Shown: positions 6,946-14,002, counted from the first letter of the stretch. The stretch: DNA of 15,220 nucleotides from an uncultured Bacillota bacterium (GCA_946546075.1 CAMNNV010000013.1:1-15220), one strand, 5' to 3'. Translations and numbers: made by a program. Notes: generated from the sequence alone by a model not told the origin.

Positions 6946-8172
6946 ATGAAAATCATTTCTAAATGGAATTCAATCAGCCTGATCGTCAGGATCCTCATCG
7001 GTCTTGCCATCGGTGCTGTTCTGGGACTTATCGTCCCGAAGGCAGCATGGATCTCCATACTGGGAGATCTCTTCGTCGGAGCACTCAAGGGCATCGCTCC
7101 TGTTCTGGTATTCGTTCTCGTGGCAGCATCCCTTGCCAATGCGAGAGGCGGTCATGCCGGTAAGTTCAGACTCGTTATTGCCCTGTACCTTATCAGTACA
7201 TTCAGTGCGGCCATCCTTGCGGTGCTGGCAAACAACTTCTTCAGGCTCACCGTGCCTCTTGGAGGTGTTGCTGCAGCGGAAGGATACACTCCACCGGAAA
7301 GCATGTCCGAAGTAATCGGAAACCTCCTCAGGAACGTCGTATCGAACCCGATCAGTTCCATCGCTGAGGCCAACTACATCGGCATCCTTTTCTGGGCTGT
7401 CGTCATCGGGCTTGCCCTCAAGATGACGCTGCCTGCAACGAAGAACTTCTTTAACGATCTCGCAGAGGTCCTCTCCAAAGTCGTTCGCTGGATCATCCAG
7501 GCTGCTCCATTCGGCATCATGGGTCTCGTATTTAACGCAGTATCCTCCAGCGGTATGGCGATCTTCAAGACATACGGTCAGCTGGTGGCACTTCTGGTCG
7601 GCATCATGCTGGTGGCAGCATTCGTCATCGTACCTCTTATCGTAGGCATCGTGCTTCGCCACAACCCATATCCACTGGTACTGCACTGCGTCAAGACAAG
7701 CGGTATCACGGCATTCTTCACGAGAAGTTCTGCCGCGAACATCCCGGTGAACATGGAGCTTTGTAAGAACCTGGGTCTGGATAAGGATATGTACTCCGTA
7801 TCCATCCCACTGGGATCCACCATCAACATGAACGGTGCAGCCATCACGATCACTACGCTCACACTCGTAGCAGCCTTCACCACAGGCACCATCGTATCGC
7901 TGCCGCTGATGATCATACTCAGTATCATCGCAGCACTTTCCGCTTGCGGTGCATCCGGTGTTGCAGGAGGATCACTCCTTCTCGTACCTCTTGGCTGTTC
8001 ACTCTTTGGCATCCCTGCAGACATCGCCATGCAGATGGTCGGGATCGGCTTCATCATCGGAGTCATCCAGGACTCCATGGAGACAGCGCTGAACTCATCC
8101 GCAGACGCCATCTTCACAGCAACAGCAGAATTCTACGAATGGAAAAAGGAAGGCAGAGAACTTCCACTCTAA
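6946..8172 (+). CDS. sstT: Serine/threonine:Na+ symporter SstT (DAACS family)
   Basis: A 408-residue membrane transporter of the dicarboxylate/amino acid:cation symporter family that imports serine and threonine with sodium. The DAACS core is clear: the HP1 serine motif TRSSAA (259-264) followed by NIPVNMELCKNLGL, the unwound TM7 motif NMNG (294-297), the HP2 loop ACGASGVAGG (333-342), and TM8 with D376, T380 and N383 in IQDSMETALNS. NMNG, rather than the NMDG of many glutamate carriers, together with overall similarity points to SstT. GAAAGGA lies seven bases before the ATG. It is co-transcribed with the M18 gene and ends at the hairpin at 8183-8209. Threonine synthase is encoded on the divergent operon, so the two sides concern threonine supply by synthesis and by uptake. 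Confidence 0.96.
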   Translation: MKIISKWNSISLIVRILIGLAIGAVLGLIVPKAAWISILGDLFVGALKGIAPVLVFVLVAASLANARGGHAGKFRLVIALYLISTFSAAILAVLANNFFRLTVPLGGVAAAEGYTPPESMSEVIGNLLRNVVSNPISSIAEANYIGILFWAVVIGLALKMTLPATKNFFNDLAEVLSKVVRWIIQAAPFGIMGLVFNAVSSSGMAIFKTYGQLVALLVGIMLVAAFVIVPLIVGIVLRHNPYPLVLHCVKTSGITAFFTRSSAANIPVNMELCKNLGLDKDMYSVSIPLGSTINMNGAAITITTLTLVAAFTTGTIVSLPLMIILSIIAALSACGASGVAGGSLLLVPLGCSLFGIPADIAMQMVGIGFIIGVIQDSMETALNSSADAIFTATAEFYEWKKEGRELPL

Positions 8173-8182
8173 AAATGGCAAC

Positions 8183-8209
8183 AAAAAACCCGCATCTTGC
8201 GGGTTTTTT
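8183..8209. terminator. Bidirectional terminator between sstT and the GNAT gene
   Basis: AAAAAACCCGCA (8183-8194) and TGCGGGTTTTTT (8198-8209) form a 12-bp stem with a three-base loop. There are T-runs on both strands, so it can end the sstT transcript (plus) and the converging amrA-amrS-GNAT transcript (minus, stop codon at 8214). Confidence 0.95.
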
Positions 8210-8213
8210 ATTA

Positions 8214-8648
8214 CTATTTGACCACCTTCTCGAATCCATAGCAGCTCTTGTCGAACCCATTCTTTTCGTAGAATGTATGAGCCATCGCCCGGGCCATGGA
8301 GGACTCCAGGATCAGCGCCTTGCAGCCCCGCTCCTTCGCCAGTTCTTCCGCATGCTCCATCATCATGGTCCCGTATCCTCTTCCCCTCTCGCCTTCGTTG
8401 GTGATGATACTGGATACGTAGCACGTCATGCCGCCCATCCAGAAAGTATTGAAGTAATCCCCATGGCAAAAGCCATGATACTTCCCATCATCATCCGTCA
8501 GGAAGAACGCAAAGCTGTTCTCAGTCTGCAGCACTTCCTCATATATTTTTCTCATCTCGTCCTTGTCATAATCGTTGTACGTCCAAAGCCTTTCGATATA
8601 ATCGAATGCCGCATCGAAGTCCTTCATTTCAGCGTTTTTCATAAACAT
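8214..8648 (-). CDS. GNAT family N-acetyltransferase
   Basis: A 144-residue protein with the GNAT fold. The acetyl-CoA pyrophosphate-binding motif A is ERGRGYGTMMMEHAEELA (87-104), matching the R/QxxGxG pattern, and the C-terminal AHTFYEKNGF (123-132) is the usual motif B tyrosine region. It would transfer an acetyl group to an amine, but nothing in the sequence identifies the acceptor. The reading frame extends upstream to 8675, but AGGAGG (8661-8656) lies seven bases before the ATG at 8648, so MFMKNAEM is the start. The gene begins 20 bases after amrS in the same direction and is probably the third gene of the AmmeMemoRadiSam operon. Whether it works with that system is inference. Confidence 0.9.
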   Translation of the reverse strand: MFMKNAEMKDFDAAFDYIERLWTYNDYDKDEMRKIYEEVLQTENSFAFFLTDDDGKYHGFCHGDYFNTFWMGGMTCYVSSIITNEGERGRGYGTMMMEHAEELAKERGCKALILESSMARAMAHTFYEKNGFDKSCYGFEKVVK

Positions 8649-8655
8649 GATCGTT

Positions 8656-8661
8656 CCTCCT
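8656..8661 (-). promoter_or_regulatory. Ribosome binding site deciding the GNAT start
   Basis: AGGAGG on the minus strand is seven bases before the ATG at 8648. The longer frame to 8675 would run through this site and overlap the end of amrS. Confidence 0.8.
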
Positions 8662-8668
8662 GCTTTAT

Positions 8669-9526
8669 TTAACAATTCCCTGTATAAACGTATTTAAGAT
8701 GGGTCCTCGCCACCTCCGCCAGCCTGTAAACAAGCTCCACTTCCGTAGCGTCCCTGTCGGTCATGCGGTGTCTCGGGAAGAACCTGCTCACATGCAAAGG
8801 GATCTCGGTTCCCGATCCTCCCCCGGCTGTCTCAAGGCCTGCGATCCACCTGCTGAGCTCTGCCATTTCTTCTTCCGTATCGTTCTCCCCTGGGATGATC
8901 AGTGTCGTGATCTCCACATGGCATCTCTTCGCCGCCGCAGCGATGAAATCCATGACCATCTTCCTGTTTCCCCCGAGGACGTCTTCATAGAACCGGTCGG
9001 TGAATCCCTTGAGATCGATGTTCATAGCATCGATATACGGTGCGATCTCTTCCAGCACATCGAGGCTCGCCATACCGTTCGTCACCAGGACGTTCTTCAT
9101 GCCGGCTTCGCAGACCAGCTTCGCCGTATCACGTACGAACTCATATCCCACAAGGGGTTCGTTATACGTATAGGCGATCCCGATGTTTCCTCTGTCTCTG
9201 AAGCGCGCCGCCGTCTCCGCCAGCTGCTCCGGGCTGACCCGGTCTGTCCTCTTCTCCCACAAAGGATTATTCTCAGGTGCTGCGATCTCATGGTTCTGGC
9301 AGAACGGACATCTCAGATCACAGCCGTAACTGCCTACAGACAGGATCATGCTCCCGGGATGGAATCGGTTGAGCGGCTTCTTCTCGATGGGATCAAGAGC
9401 CAGCGACGTGACCCTGCCATAATTGGACGGCACCACCATACCGTCTTGGCAGGTACGCACACCGCAAAAGCCCGTGCTCCCTTCCTCTATTTCACATTGT
9501 CTGAAGCATACATTACACTTTGCCAT
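8669..9526 (-). CDS. amrS: AmmeMemoRadiSam system radical SAM enzyme AmrS
   Basis: A 285-residue radical SAM protein related to pyruvate formate-lyase activating enzymes. The [4Fe-4S] cluster motif is GCDLRCPFCQN, with C69, C73 and C76 in CX3CX2C spacing. An N-terminal cysteine group (C4, C7, C11, C21 in CNVC...C...FCGVR) could hold zinc or a second cluster, as in many relatives. IAYTYNEPLVGYEF (117-130) and the NIDLKGF segment are typical of the family. The protein ends at KYVYTGNC, without the C-terminal zinc-ribbon tail of some longer homologues. GGGGAG lies six bases before the ATG. It starts 11 bases after the fused amrA gene, consistent with one transcript. The substrate of AmrS is not firmly established. 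Confidence 0.95.
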   Translation of the reverse strand: MAKCNVCFRQCEIEEGSTGFCGVRTCQDGMVVPSNYGRVTSLALDPIEKKPLNRFHPGSMILSVGSYGCDLRCPFCQNHEIAAPENNPLWEKRTDRVSPEQLAETAARFRDRGNIGIAYTYNEPLVGYEFVRDTAKLVCEAGMKNVLVTNGMASLDVLEEIAPYIDAMNIDLKGFTDRFYEDVLGGNRKMVMDFIAAAAKRCHVEITTLIIPGENDTEEEMAELSRWIAGLETAGGGSGTEIPLHVSRFFPRHRMTDRDATEVELVYRLAEVARTHLKYVYTGNC

Positions 9527-9537
9527 GACATGCTCCC

Positions 9538-10878
9538 CTACTTGTGACGGATCACTTCGAAGCGTTCCAGCTTCACATTCTCGCTCTGGCTGATCATTGC
9601 CTTGTGCTTGGCAATCAGCACCTGCTGCTGCGGCGTCTCGATCCCCTCAAGATCAGGAAGCAAAAGTCCCCTTCGGAATCCGTTGCTCACGATCACGCCG
9701 TACCGCTTCACATCCAGCTCATCTTCCGATTCGATCTCTTCCGGTGCTCCCAAAACATCCACGTTGATTTCCAACCTGTCAAGTTCACTGACCGTTATCG
9801 GTGGGAACCTGGGATCCTCTGTGGATGCACTGATGGCATTCCGTATGATCTCCTTCGCGATATTCGGCTGAGTCGGTCCGATCGTACCGATGCAGCCCCG
9901 CAGCTCGCCGTCCTTATGGATGGACACGAAGACGCCAGCCTTGTCATTCACCATCTCCTCCGGCAGATCATCAGGCACCGGCATCACTTTATGATCCCTT
10001 ATGTAACTCTCCAGAGATGCCCGGGCAAGTTTCACATAGGCATCCGGCTCCCTGAGAAATCTGCGGCTCTCATCGGGCCCTTCCGGATAGAAGGTGCAGA
10101 TGCCGTAGCCCACGCCCGTCACATCCTGATGGGAGAGTTTCTCGGCTTTTACCGCCAGCCCGTCAAATGCTCCCGCCATGATCACGAAAGATCTGTGACC
10201 GCACTCTGCCGCCTTATCGCAGAATGTCTCATCGAAATCGAGGAGCTCTCCGAAGGCTCCGCGGCCGCAAACATCCATGATCCGTTCGTCGTACTCAGGG
10301 CCCTCCTTCGCGAACCCATATGGCCCGTAATCCTGGAGTTTATGAGAAAGATCGCCGCTTGCCACGATCACCGTGCGCCTTCCCGTCTGCTGCGCAGCCT
10401 TTGCGATCATCATGCCCAATCTATAGTGGTCCTTCAGGGGCAGCCCGGAAAGGCCTACCCTCAGGATCTTGAAATCGTCATAATATCTTCGGATGAACCA
10501 GAGGGGCACCATGGTCCCATGGTCAAGATACGGATCTCTCTCCCCCAGCGTCCCCGCCGGCAGATGTTCCTCCTCTGCAAGACTGCAGACAGCCTCCCGA
10601 AGTTCCTCGTCGTAGTCTTCTTCGAAGGCCACTTCCCCTGCCCCGAACTGTGCAAAGGATCCGCGGGCTCCGGCTCCCGGCGATATGTGCATATAGTCAC
10701 GGTACATCACGCTGTGAGGGCTGGTGATCACGATGGTCTCAGGCTCCAGCTCTGCGATCTGCTTTGCCACCCTCTCGTATGCCGTTATCGTTTCTTCGAT
10801 CTGTGCCTCGCTTCCCCTTCCGATCTGCGGAATGATCATAGGCGGATGAGGCACCATGAATGCAGCAAGTATAGACAT
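9538..10878 (-). CDS. amrA: Fused MEMO/LigB-like and AMMECR1 protein (AmmeMemoRadiSam system)
   Basis: A 446-residue two-domain protein. Residues 1 to about 265 look like the class III extradiol dioxygenase/MEMO fold: VPHPP (His11), SPHS (His55), LDHGTMVPLWF (His120), SGDLSH (Asp176, His179) and AECGHRSF (Cys226, His228). The spacing resembles the metal-binding His/Asp/Cys set of human MEMO1. Residues about 278 to 446 are an AMMECR1 domain with the signature LRGCIGTI (326-333), STEDPRFPP and GLLLPDLEGIETPQQQ. In many genomes the two halves are separate genes next to amrS. Neither domain has an agreed enzymatic function, and MEMO homologues bind copper or iron. It is the first gene of the operon; the ATG at 10878 follows AAAGGAG by nine bases. 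Confidence 0.93.
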   Translation of the reverse strand: MSILAAFMVPHPPMIIPQIGRGSEAQIEETITAYERVAKQIAELEPETIVITSPHSVMYRDYMHISPGAGARGSFAQFGAGEVAFEEDYDEELREAVCSLAEEEHLPAGTLGERDPYLDHGTMVPLWFIRRYYDDFKILRVGLSGLPLKDHYRLGMMIAKAAQQTGRRTVIVASGDLSHKLQDYGPYGFAKEGPEYDERIMDVCGRGAFGELLDFDETFCDKAAECGHRSFVIMAGAFDGLAVKAEKLSHQDVTGVGYGICTFYPEGPDESRRFLREPDAYVKLARASLESYIRDHKVMPVPDDLPEEMVNDKAGVFVSIHKDGELRGCIGTIGPTQPNIAKEIIRNAISASTEDPRFPPITVSELDRLEINVDVLGAPEEIESEDELDVKRYGVIVSNGFRRGLLLPDLEGIETPQQQVLIAKHKAMISQSENVKLERFEVIRHK

Positions 10879-10903
10879 GGTCTCACGCTCCTTTCATGGT
10901 TCT

Positions 10904-10912
10904 ATTATAGCA
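10904..10912 (-). promoter_or_regulatory. Extended -10 promoter of the amrA-amrS-GNAT operon
   Basis: On the minus strand TGCTATAAT (10912-10904) is a perfect TATAAT with the TGn extension. No good -35 box is seen. It lies just after the terminator of the upstream EIIC gene, and would give a leader of about 20 bases before the ATG at 10878. Confidence 0.75.
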
Positions 10913-10920
10913 CAACAAAA

Positions 10921-10946
10921 GACCCGTTTCTTTACTGAAACGGGTC
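10921..10946 (-). terminator. Rho-independent terminator after the EIIC gene
   Basis: GACCCGTTTC (10921-10930) and GAAACGGGTC (10937-10946) form a perfect 10-bp stem with a six-base loop. On the minus strand it is followed by TTTTGTTGT, a U-rich tract. It starts 14 bases after the EIIC stop codon. Confidence 0.92.
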
Positions 10947-10959
10947 CATATATATTCTC

Positions 10960-12051
10960 CTACAGTGTCAGATCTCCTTCTTTGATCATGCCCATCTTGC
11001 GCATGATATTGCAGAAGATCGGAGCCAGGATCGCCGGAAGAACGAAGCAGATCAGGAAGAGACCTGTCCAGTCCATAGCCGTGATGGCATCCTTTGTGCC
11101 GGCAGCAACGTCTGCTACCCAGCCTGAGTATACGCCGATCTGGCCTACGAAACCGCATGTTCCCATACCACTTGATACAGGTGCGCCGTTCATCTCAAGA
11201 TGGAACAGGCATGTAGCGATCGGTCCTGTAATGGCTGCCGTGAGTGTCGGCGGGATCCAGATAAGCGGGTTCTTGACGATGTTTCCCATCTGGAGCATGG
11301 ATGTTCCGATGCCCTGGGAAACGATGCCGCCCCATCTGTTCTCGCGGAATGACATGACTGCGAATCCTACCATCTGTGCACAGCATCCTGCCACAGCTGC
11401 GCCGCCTGCCAGTCCTGTAAGGCTCAGTGCTGCGCAAATAGCTGCTGATGAGATCGGAAGAGTAAGCGCCATACCTACGATGACGGAAACCAGGATTCCC
11501 ATGAGGAATGGCTGGAGCTCTGTAGCCCACATGATGAGGCTTCCTACCTTCATGGCTGCCGCGCCAAGTGCCGGTGCCCACCATGCCGAGAGTGCTACGC
11601 CAACGCCGATGGTAACGAGTGGAGTTACCAGAATATCGATCTTCGTCTCGCCCTGGACTGCCTTACCGATTTCAGCCGCGATGATGGCGATAAAGAGAAC
11701 TGCCAGAGGGCCGCCTGCTCCGCCGAGTCCGTTCGCTGCGAATCCCACCGTTGCCAGCGAGAAGAGCACGAGAGGCGGACACTTGAGGGCATAGCCGATC
11801 GCCACTGCCATAGCAGGACCAGTCATAGCCATACAAAGGCCTCCTACTGTGTAGTCCACACCGTTTACCTGGCAGATCGCATTCGTCAGGAATCCGATGT
11901 GGAACTGCGTTCCCAAAGTATTGATGATCGTTCCGATGAGCAGGGAACAGAACAGTCCCTGTGCCATTGCTGAAAGTGCGTCGATACCATAGCGTTTTGC
12001 GCTGATCTCGATATTTTTGCGCTCCAGAAATGACTTAGCTTTGCTTGTCAT
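10960..12051 (-). CDS. PTS EIIC-like membrane protein (PTS_EIIC_2 / PfoR type)
   Basis: A 363-residue, very hydrophobic protein resembling the PTS_EIIC_2 family, which includes PfoR, a membrane protein linked to perfringolysin gene regulation in Clostridium perfringens. Supporting segments are KIDILVTPLVTIGVGVALS (137-155), the long GIGTSMLQMGN...NPLIWIPPT region (248-269), and HLEMNGAPVSSGMGTCGFVG (284-303). About nine or ten hydrophobic spans are visible. No EIIA or EIIB domain or gene is adjacent, so it may transport without its own PTS partners, use shared ones, or act as a sensor. AAAGGAAG precedes the ATG by eight bases. It lies 35 bases after the thioesterase gene on the same strand and is probably the last gene of that operon. 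Confidence 0.85.
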   Translation of the reverse strand: MTSKAKSFLERKNIEISAKRYGIDALSAMAQGLFCSLLIGTIINTLGTQFHIGFLTNAICQVNGVDYTVGGLCMAMTGPAMAVAIGYALKCPPLVLFSLATVGFAANGLGGAGGPLAVLFIAIIAAEIGKAVQGETKIDILVTPLVTIGVGVALSAWWAPALGAAAMKVGSLIMWATELQPFLMGILVSVIVGMALTLPISSAAICAALSLTGLAGGAAVAGCCAQMVGFAVMSFRENRWGGIVSQGIGTSMLQMGNIVKNPLIWIPPTLTAAITGPIATCLFHLEMNGAPVSSGMGTCGFVGQIGVYSGWVADVAAGTKDAITAMDWTGLFLICFVLPAILAPIFCNIMRKMGMIKEGDLTL

Positions 12052-12086
12052 TTGTTTTACTTCCTTTGCTTTAAAAATAACTATAA

Positions 12087-12554
12087 TTACTTACGTTTTT
12101 GTTTCATAGCTTCGCGCTTTGCCTTCGCTTCTTCGAAGAGGCGCTTTTCTGTCTCTGTCTCAGGGATGTACTCCGGTACTGTCTGCGGTCTTCCGTTCTT
12201 GCCCATGCAGACCATGGTGAACTGTGCTGACAGTGCCTTCTCCGGACCGCTGGTTGACTCCAGGTCCTCTGCTTCTACGAATACGTGTACTTCCATGGAA
12301 GTGTGGCCTACGTAGATGATTGAGGCTGTCACGGTCACGAGGGCGCCTACGAAAATCGGCAGATGAAACTGAAGTTCATCGACTCTCGCCGTGACGCAGT
12401 TTCCTCTTGAATATCTCTGAGCAACAGCTGCAGCTGCTGCGTCCATCATCTTCATGATCTCGCCGCCGTGGACGTTGCCTGCCACATTCGCCTGTGCCGG
12501 CAGCATCACCTGGCTGAGTACGATCTGATGTCTGACGTCGATCTTTTGTTTCAT
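12087..12554 (-). CDS. Acyl-CoA thioesterase (hotdog fold, YciA/BACH type)
   Basis: A 155-residue single hotdog-domain protein of the acyl-CoA hydrolase family, which cleaves acyl-CoA to free acid and CoA. The signature ANVAGNVHGGEIMKMMD (22-38) carries Asn23, His29-Gly-Gly and the catalytic-type Asp38. ARVDELQFHLPIFVGALV (56-73) and VGHTSMEVHV (82-91) complete the substrate tunnel region. The tail from about 138 is charged and lysine-rich (EEAKAKREAMKQKRK) and probably extends beyond the fold. Chain-length preference cannot be read from sequence. The ATG overlaps the methyltransferase stop codon as ATGA (12554-12551), which indicates translational coupling; AAGGTGAT just upstream serves as ribosome binding site. 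Confidence 0.93.
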   Translation of the reverse strand: MKQKIDVRHQIVLSQVMLPAQANVAGNVHGGEIMKMMDAAAAAVAQRYSRGNCVTARVDELQFHLPIFVGALVTVTASIIYVGHTSMEVHVFVEAEDLESTSGPEKALSAQFTMVCMGKNGRPQTVPEYIPETETEKRLFEEAKAKREAMKQKRK

Positions 12555-13294
12555 TTTATCACCTTACCTATCAAACGCGTCTGCGGAAGCACCCACTTCT
12601 CTCCGTCGAACAGGGAGTCTTGAAGGGATCCCGCAACCTTTGCGATAACGTTCTTTGCAAGTTCATCCTGCTTCTTCGGGAAAACGTCTCTGTAGAACAT
12701 CTCAAGATAATGAGCCAGTCCGTCTTCTCCCTTTATCGTCAGCGGTCTGTCCAGCTGATCCAGCCTGTCCACCGTAAAGCCCGCATCTTCCAGGAGCTTC
12801 CTGTAATCATCGGCTTCCGGGAAAAACCTTCCGCTATATTCGAGGCCTTCCTCTTCAAAAGCCTGCTTCAAGGCTTCTTCCACGTCGCTGTCCGTTCCTG
12901 CCGCGCCCATGTCAAACGTCATCTCGGAGCCTTCCTTGAGGCTGTTATATACGTTTGTCAGGAAATCCGGCTGGAGCTTCTCCGGTACCTTGTGGAGGAC
13001 GTCATTTGCGATGGCCATGGAGTAGTTATCTTCATAGAGGAGCACATCATCCACATCCCCTTCATAGAACACAGACTTAGCCGTTGTTCTTCTCGCCATA
13101 TCCACCAGCTTGTAATCGAATTCGATCCCCTCAACGGTGTATCCCATCTTCCAAAGCTGATAGGAGAGGATGCCTGTTTCACTTCCAATCTCGAGAAGCT
13201 TTCCCCTTACCGGGGTGAGCTGCGCTACAAGTTCCAGCCCATGCTGCGTCTTCGCGCCGAACTTCTCTCTGTAAATATCGTTATCCCAGTTCAT
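12551..13294 (-). CDS. Class I SAM-dependent methyltransferase (substrate unknown)
   Basis: A 247-residue Rossmann-type methyltransferase resembling the trans-aconitate/ubiquinone methyltransferase group. Motif I is LLEIGSETG (33-41), the acidic second strand is VEGIEFDYKLVDMARR (54-69), then FYEGDVDD (76-83) and the motif IV-like MAIANDVLHKVPE (93-105). A late YRKLLEDAGFTVDRLDQLDRP segment matches the common C-terminal strand. Motif I departs from the usual GxGxG: its middle glycine is Glu and the preceding Cys is Ser, so SAM binding should be tested. AGGAGG lies seven bases before the ATG. It is first in an operon with the thioesterase and EIIC genes. The acceptor molecule is unknown. Confidence 0.88.
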   Translation of the reverse strand: MNWDNDIYREKFGAKTQHGLELVAQLTPVRGKLLEIGSETGILSYQLWKMGYTVEGIEFDYKLVDMARRTTAKSVFYEGDVDDVLLYEDNYSMAIANDVLHKVPEKLQPDFLTNVYNSLKEGSEMTFDMGAAGTDSDVEEALKQAFEEEGLEYSGRFFPEADDYRKLLEDAGFTVDRLDQLDRPLTIKGEDGLAHYLEMFYRDVFPKKQDELAKNVIAKVAGSLQDSLFDGEKWVLPQTRLIGKVIK

Positions 13295-13327
13295 GAGTAT
13301 TCCTCCTGCTTCATCAAAAGCCCATCC

Positions 13328-13358
13328 GAATCAGTATATCATATATACGATCTGATTC
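13328..13358. promoter_or_regulatory. Inverted repeats over the methyltransferase promoter, candidate operator
   Basis: GAATCAG (13328-13334) and CTGATTC (13352-13358) are perfect 7-base inverted arms 17 bases apart. Nested inside, GTATAT (13334-13339) and ATATAC (13343-13348) form a second inverted pair, centred two bases away. Together they span both the -10 and -35 boxes, as expected for a repressor site. The TetR-family gene ends only 30 bases away, so its product is a natural but untested candidate to bind here. Confidence 0.5.
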
Positions 13359-13360
13359 AA
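13333..13360 (-). promoter_or_regulatory. Promoter of the methyltransferase-thioesterase-EIIC operon
   Basis: On the minus strand TTGAAT (13360-13355) is followed after 16 bases by TATACT (13338-13333), which has a TGn extension (TGATATACT). It gives a leader of about 30 bases before the ATG at 13294. The whole element is covered by inverted repeats. Confidence 0.72.
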
Positions 13361-13387
13361 TATATCAAACATTAAATCGCCTAAAAA

Positions 13388-14002
13388 TCACATTAAGGAA
13401 CGCCTGTATGACACCCACGGAAGCTGATCCCTGAGCAGCTGCTTCGTGATCTTCATGACCTCATCCAAAGAGGTGCCGTCTCCGTATTCTCCTGCAAGCC
13501 AGTCGAGATATGACCATGCGATGCAGACAGCGCAAAGGTCGCTGGTGATCTTCTGCTGCTGCTCCGTCAGGTGGGTCTCCATGCCGGGGTTGGTGTGGCC
13601 AGGATCGGTGTGGCTTAGATCGATCTGGATGAGGCGACCGATGCTGTCCTTGAAAGCTGTCTTAAACTCCGCGCAATTGTCCGTCTTGGCCACGTACCGG
13701 AAGAAATCGATCTCCCTGTACATCACGGAATTCAGGATCGCGATGAAGCCATCCATGGAGAATTCTGTTTCCTCCGAGATTCTGTCTGCGATCTCCTTTT
13801 CCATATCGTCGACGAACTCCCTGAAGATGTCTTCCACCGCATCGTAGTGGGAGTAAAACGTCATGCGGTTCACATCGGCCCTCGCCGTGATGTCCGATAT
13901 GGTGAGCTTCTGGTATCCCCTCTCCATCACCAGTTCCAGAAAGGCTCTGCGAAGTTCCCTCTTATTCTTTTGGAATCTCCTGTCTTTTGATGTTCTGTAC
14001 AT
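13388..14002 (-). CDS. TetR/AcrR family transcriptional regulator
   Basis: A 204-residue DNA-binding repressor-like protein. The N-terminal TetR helix-turn-helix is clear: RELRRAFLELVMERGYQKLT (15-34), then ISDITARADVNRMTFYSHY (35-53) with the recognition helix near 45-52. The C-terminal part, ending CIAWSYLDWLAGEYGDGTSLDEVMKITKQLL, resembles the TetR_C_8 ligand domain of DhaS-like regulators. The region LSHTDPGHTNPGM contains a small tandem repeat. The ATG at 14002 has only a weak upstream GATGAG. It diverges from the seven-helix membrane protein gene across 129 bases and lies just upstream of the methyltransferase operon on the same strand, so either or both could be its targets. The ligand is unknown. 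Confidence 0.93.
   Translation of the reverse strand: MYRTSKDRRFQKNKRELRRAFLELVMERGYQKLTISDITARADVNRMTFYSHYDAVEDIFREFVDDMEKEIADRISEETEFSMDGFIAILNSVMYREIDFFRYVAKTDNCAEFKTAFKDSIGRLIQIDLSHTDPGHTNPGMETHLTEQQQKITSDLCAVCIAWSYLDWLAGEYGDGTSLDEVMKITKQLLRDQLPWVSYRRSLM
13583..13612. repeat. 15-base tandem duplication inside the TetR gene
   Basis: Two adjacent units, gccggggttggtgtg (13583-13597) and gccaggatcggtgtg (13598-13612), agree at 12 of 15 positions. They encode the pentapeptides HTDPG and HTNPG in the TetR-family protein. The frame is kept. Confidence 0.75.

Noticed and set aside
8699..9547. 282-codon plus-strand open frame opposite amrS
   Set aside because: The minus strand carries an unambiguous radical SAM enzyme; the plus frame has no motif.
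9544..10938. Long plus-strand open frame (464 codons) antisense to the fused amrA gene
   Set aside because: It lies wholly opposite a gene with clear domain motifs, has an Arg/His-rich composition typical of antisense reading of GC-rich codons, no recognisable motif and no convincing ribosome binding site.
10856..11794. 312-codon plus-strand open frame opposite the EIIC gene and its promoter region
   Set aside because: It runs through a terminator and a promoter, reads Pro/Ala/Thr-rich sequence and mirrors the real membrane protein gene.
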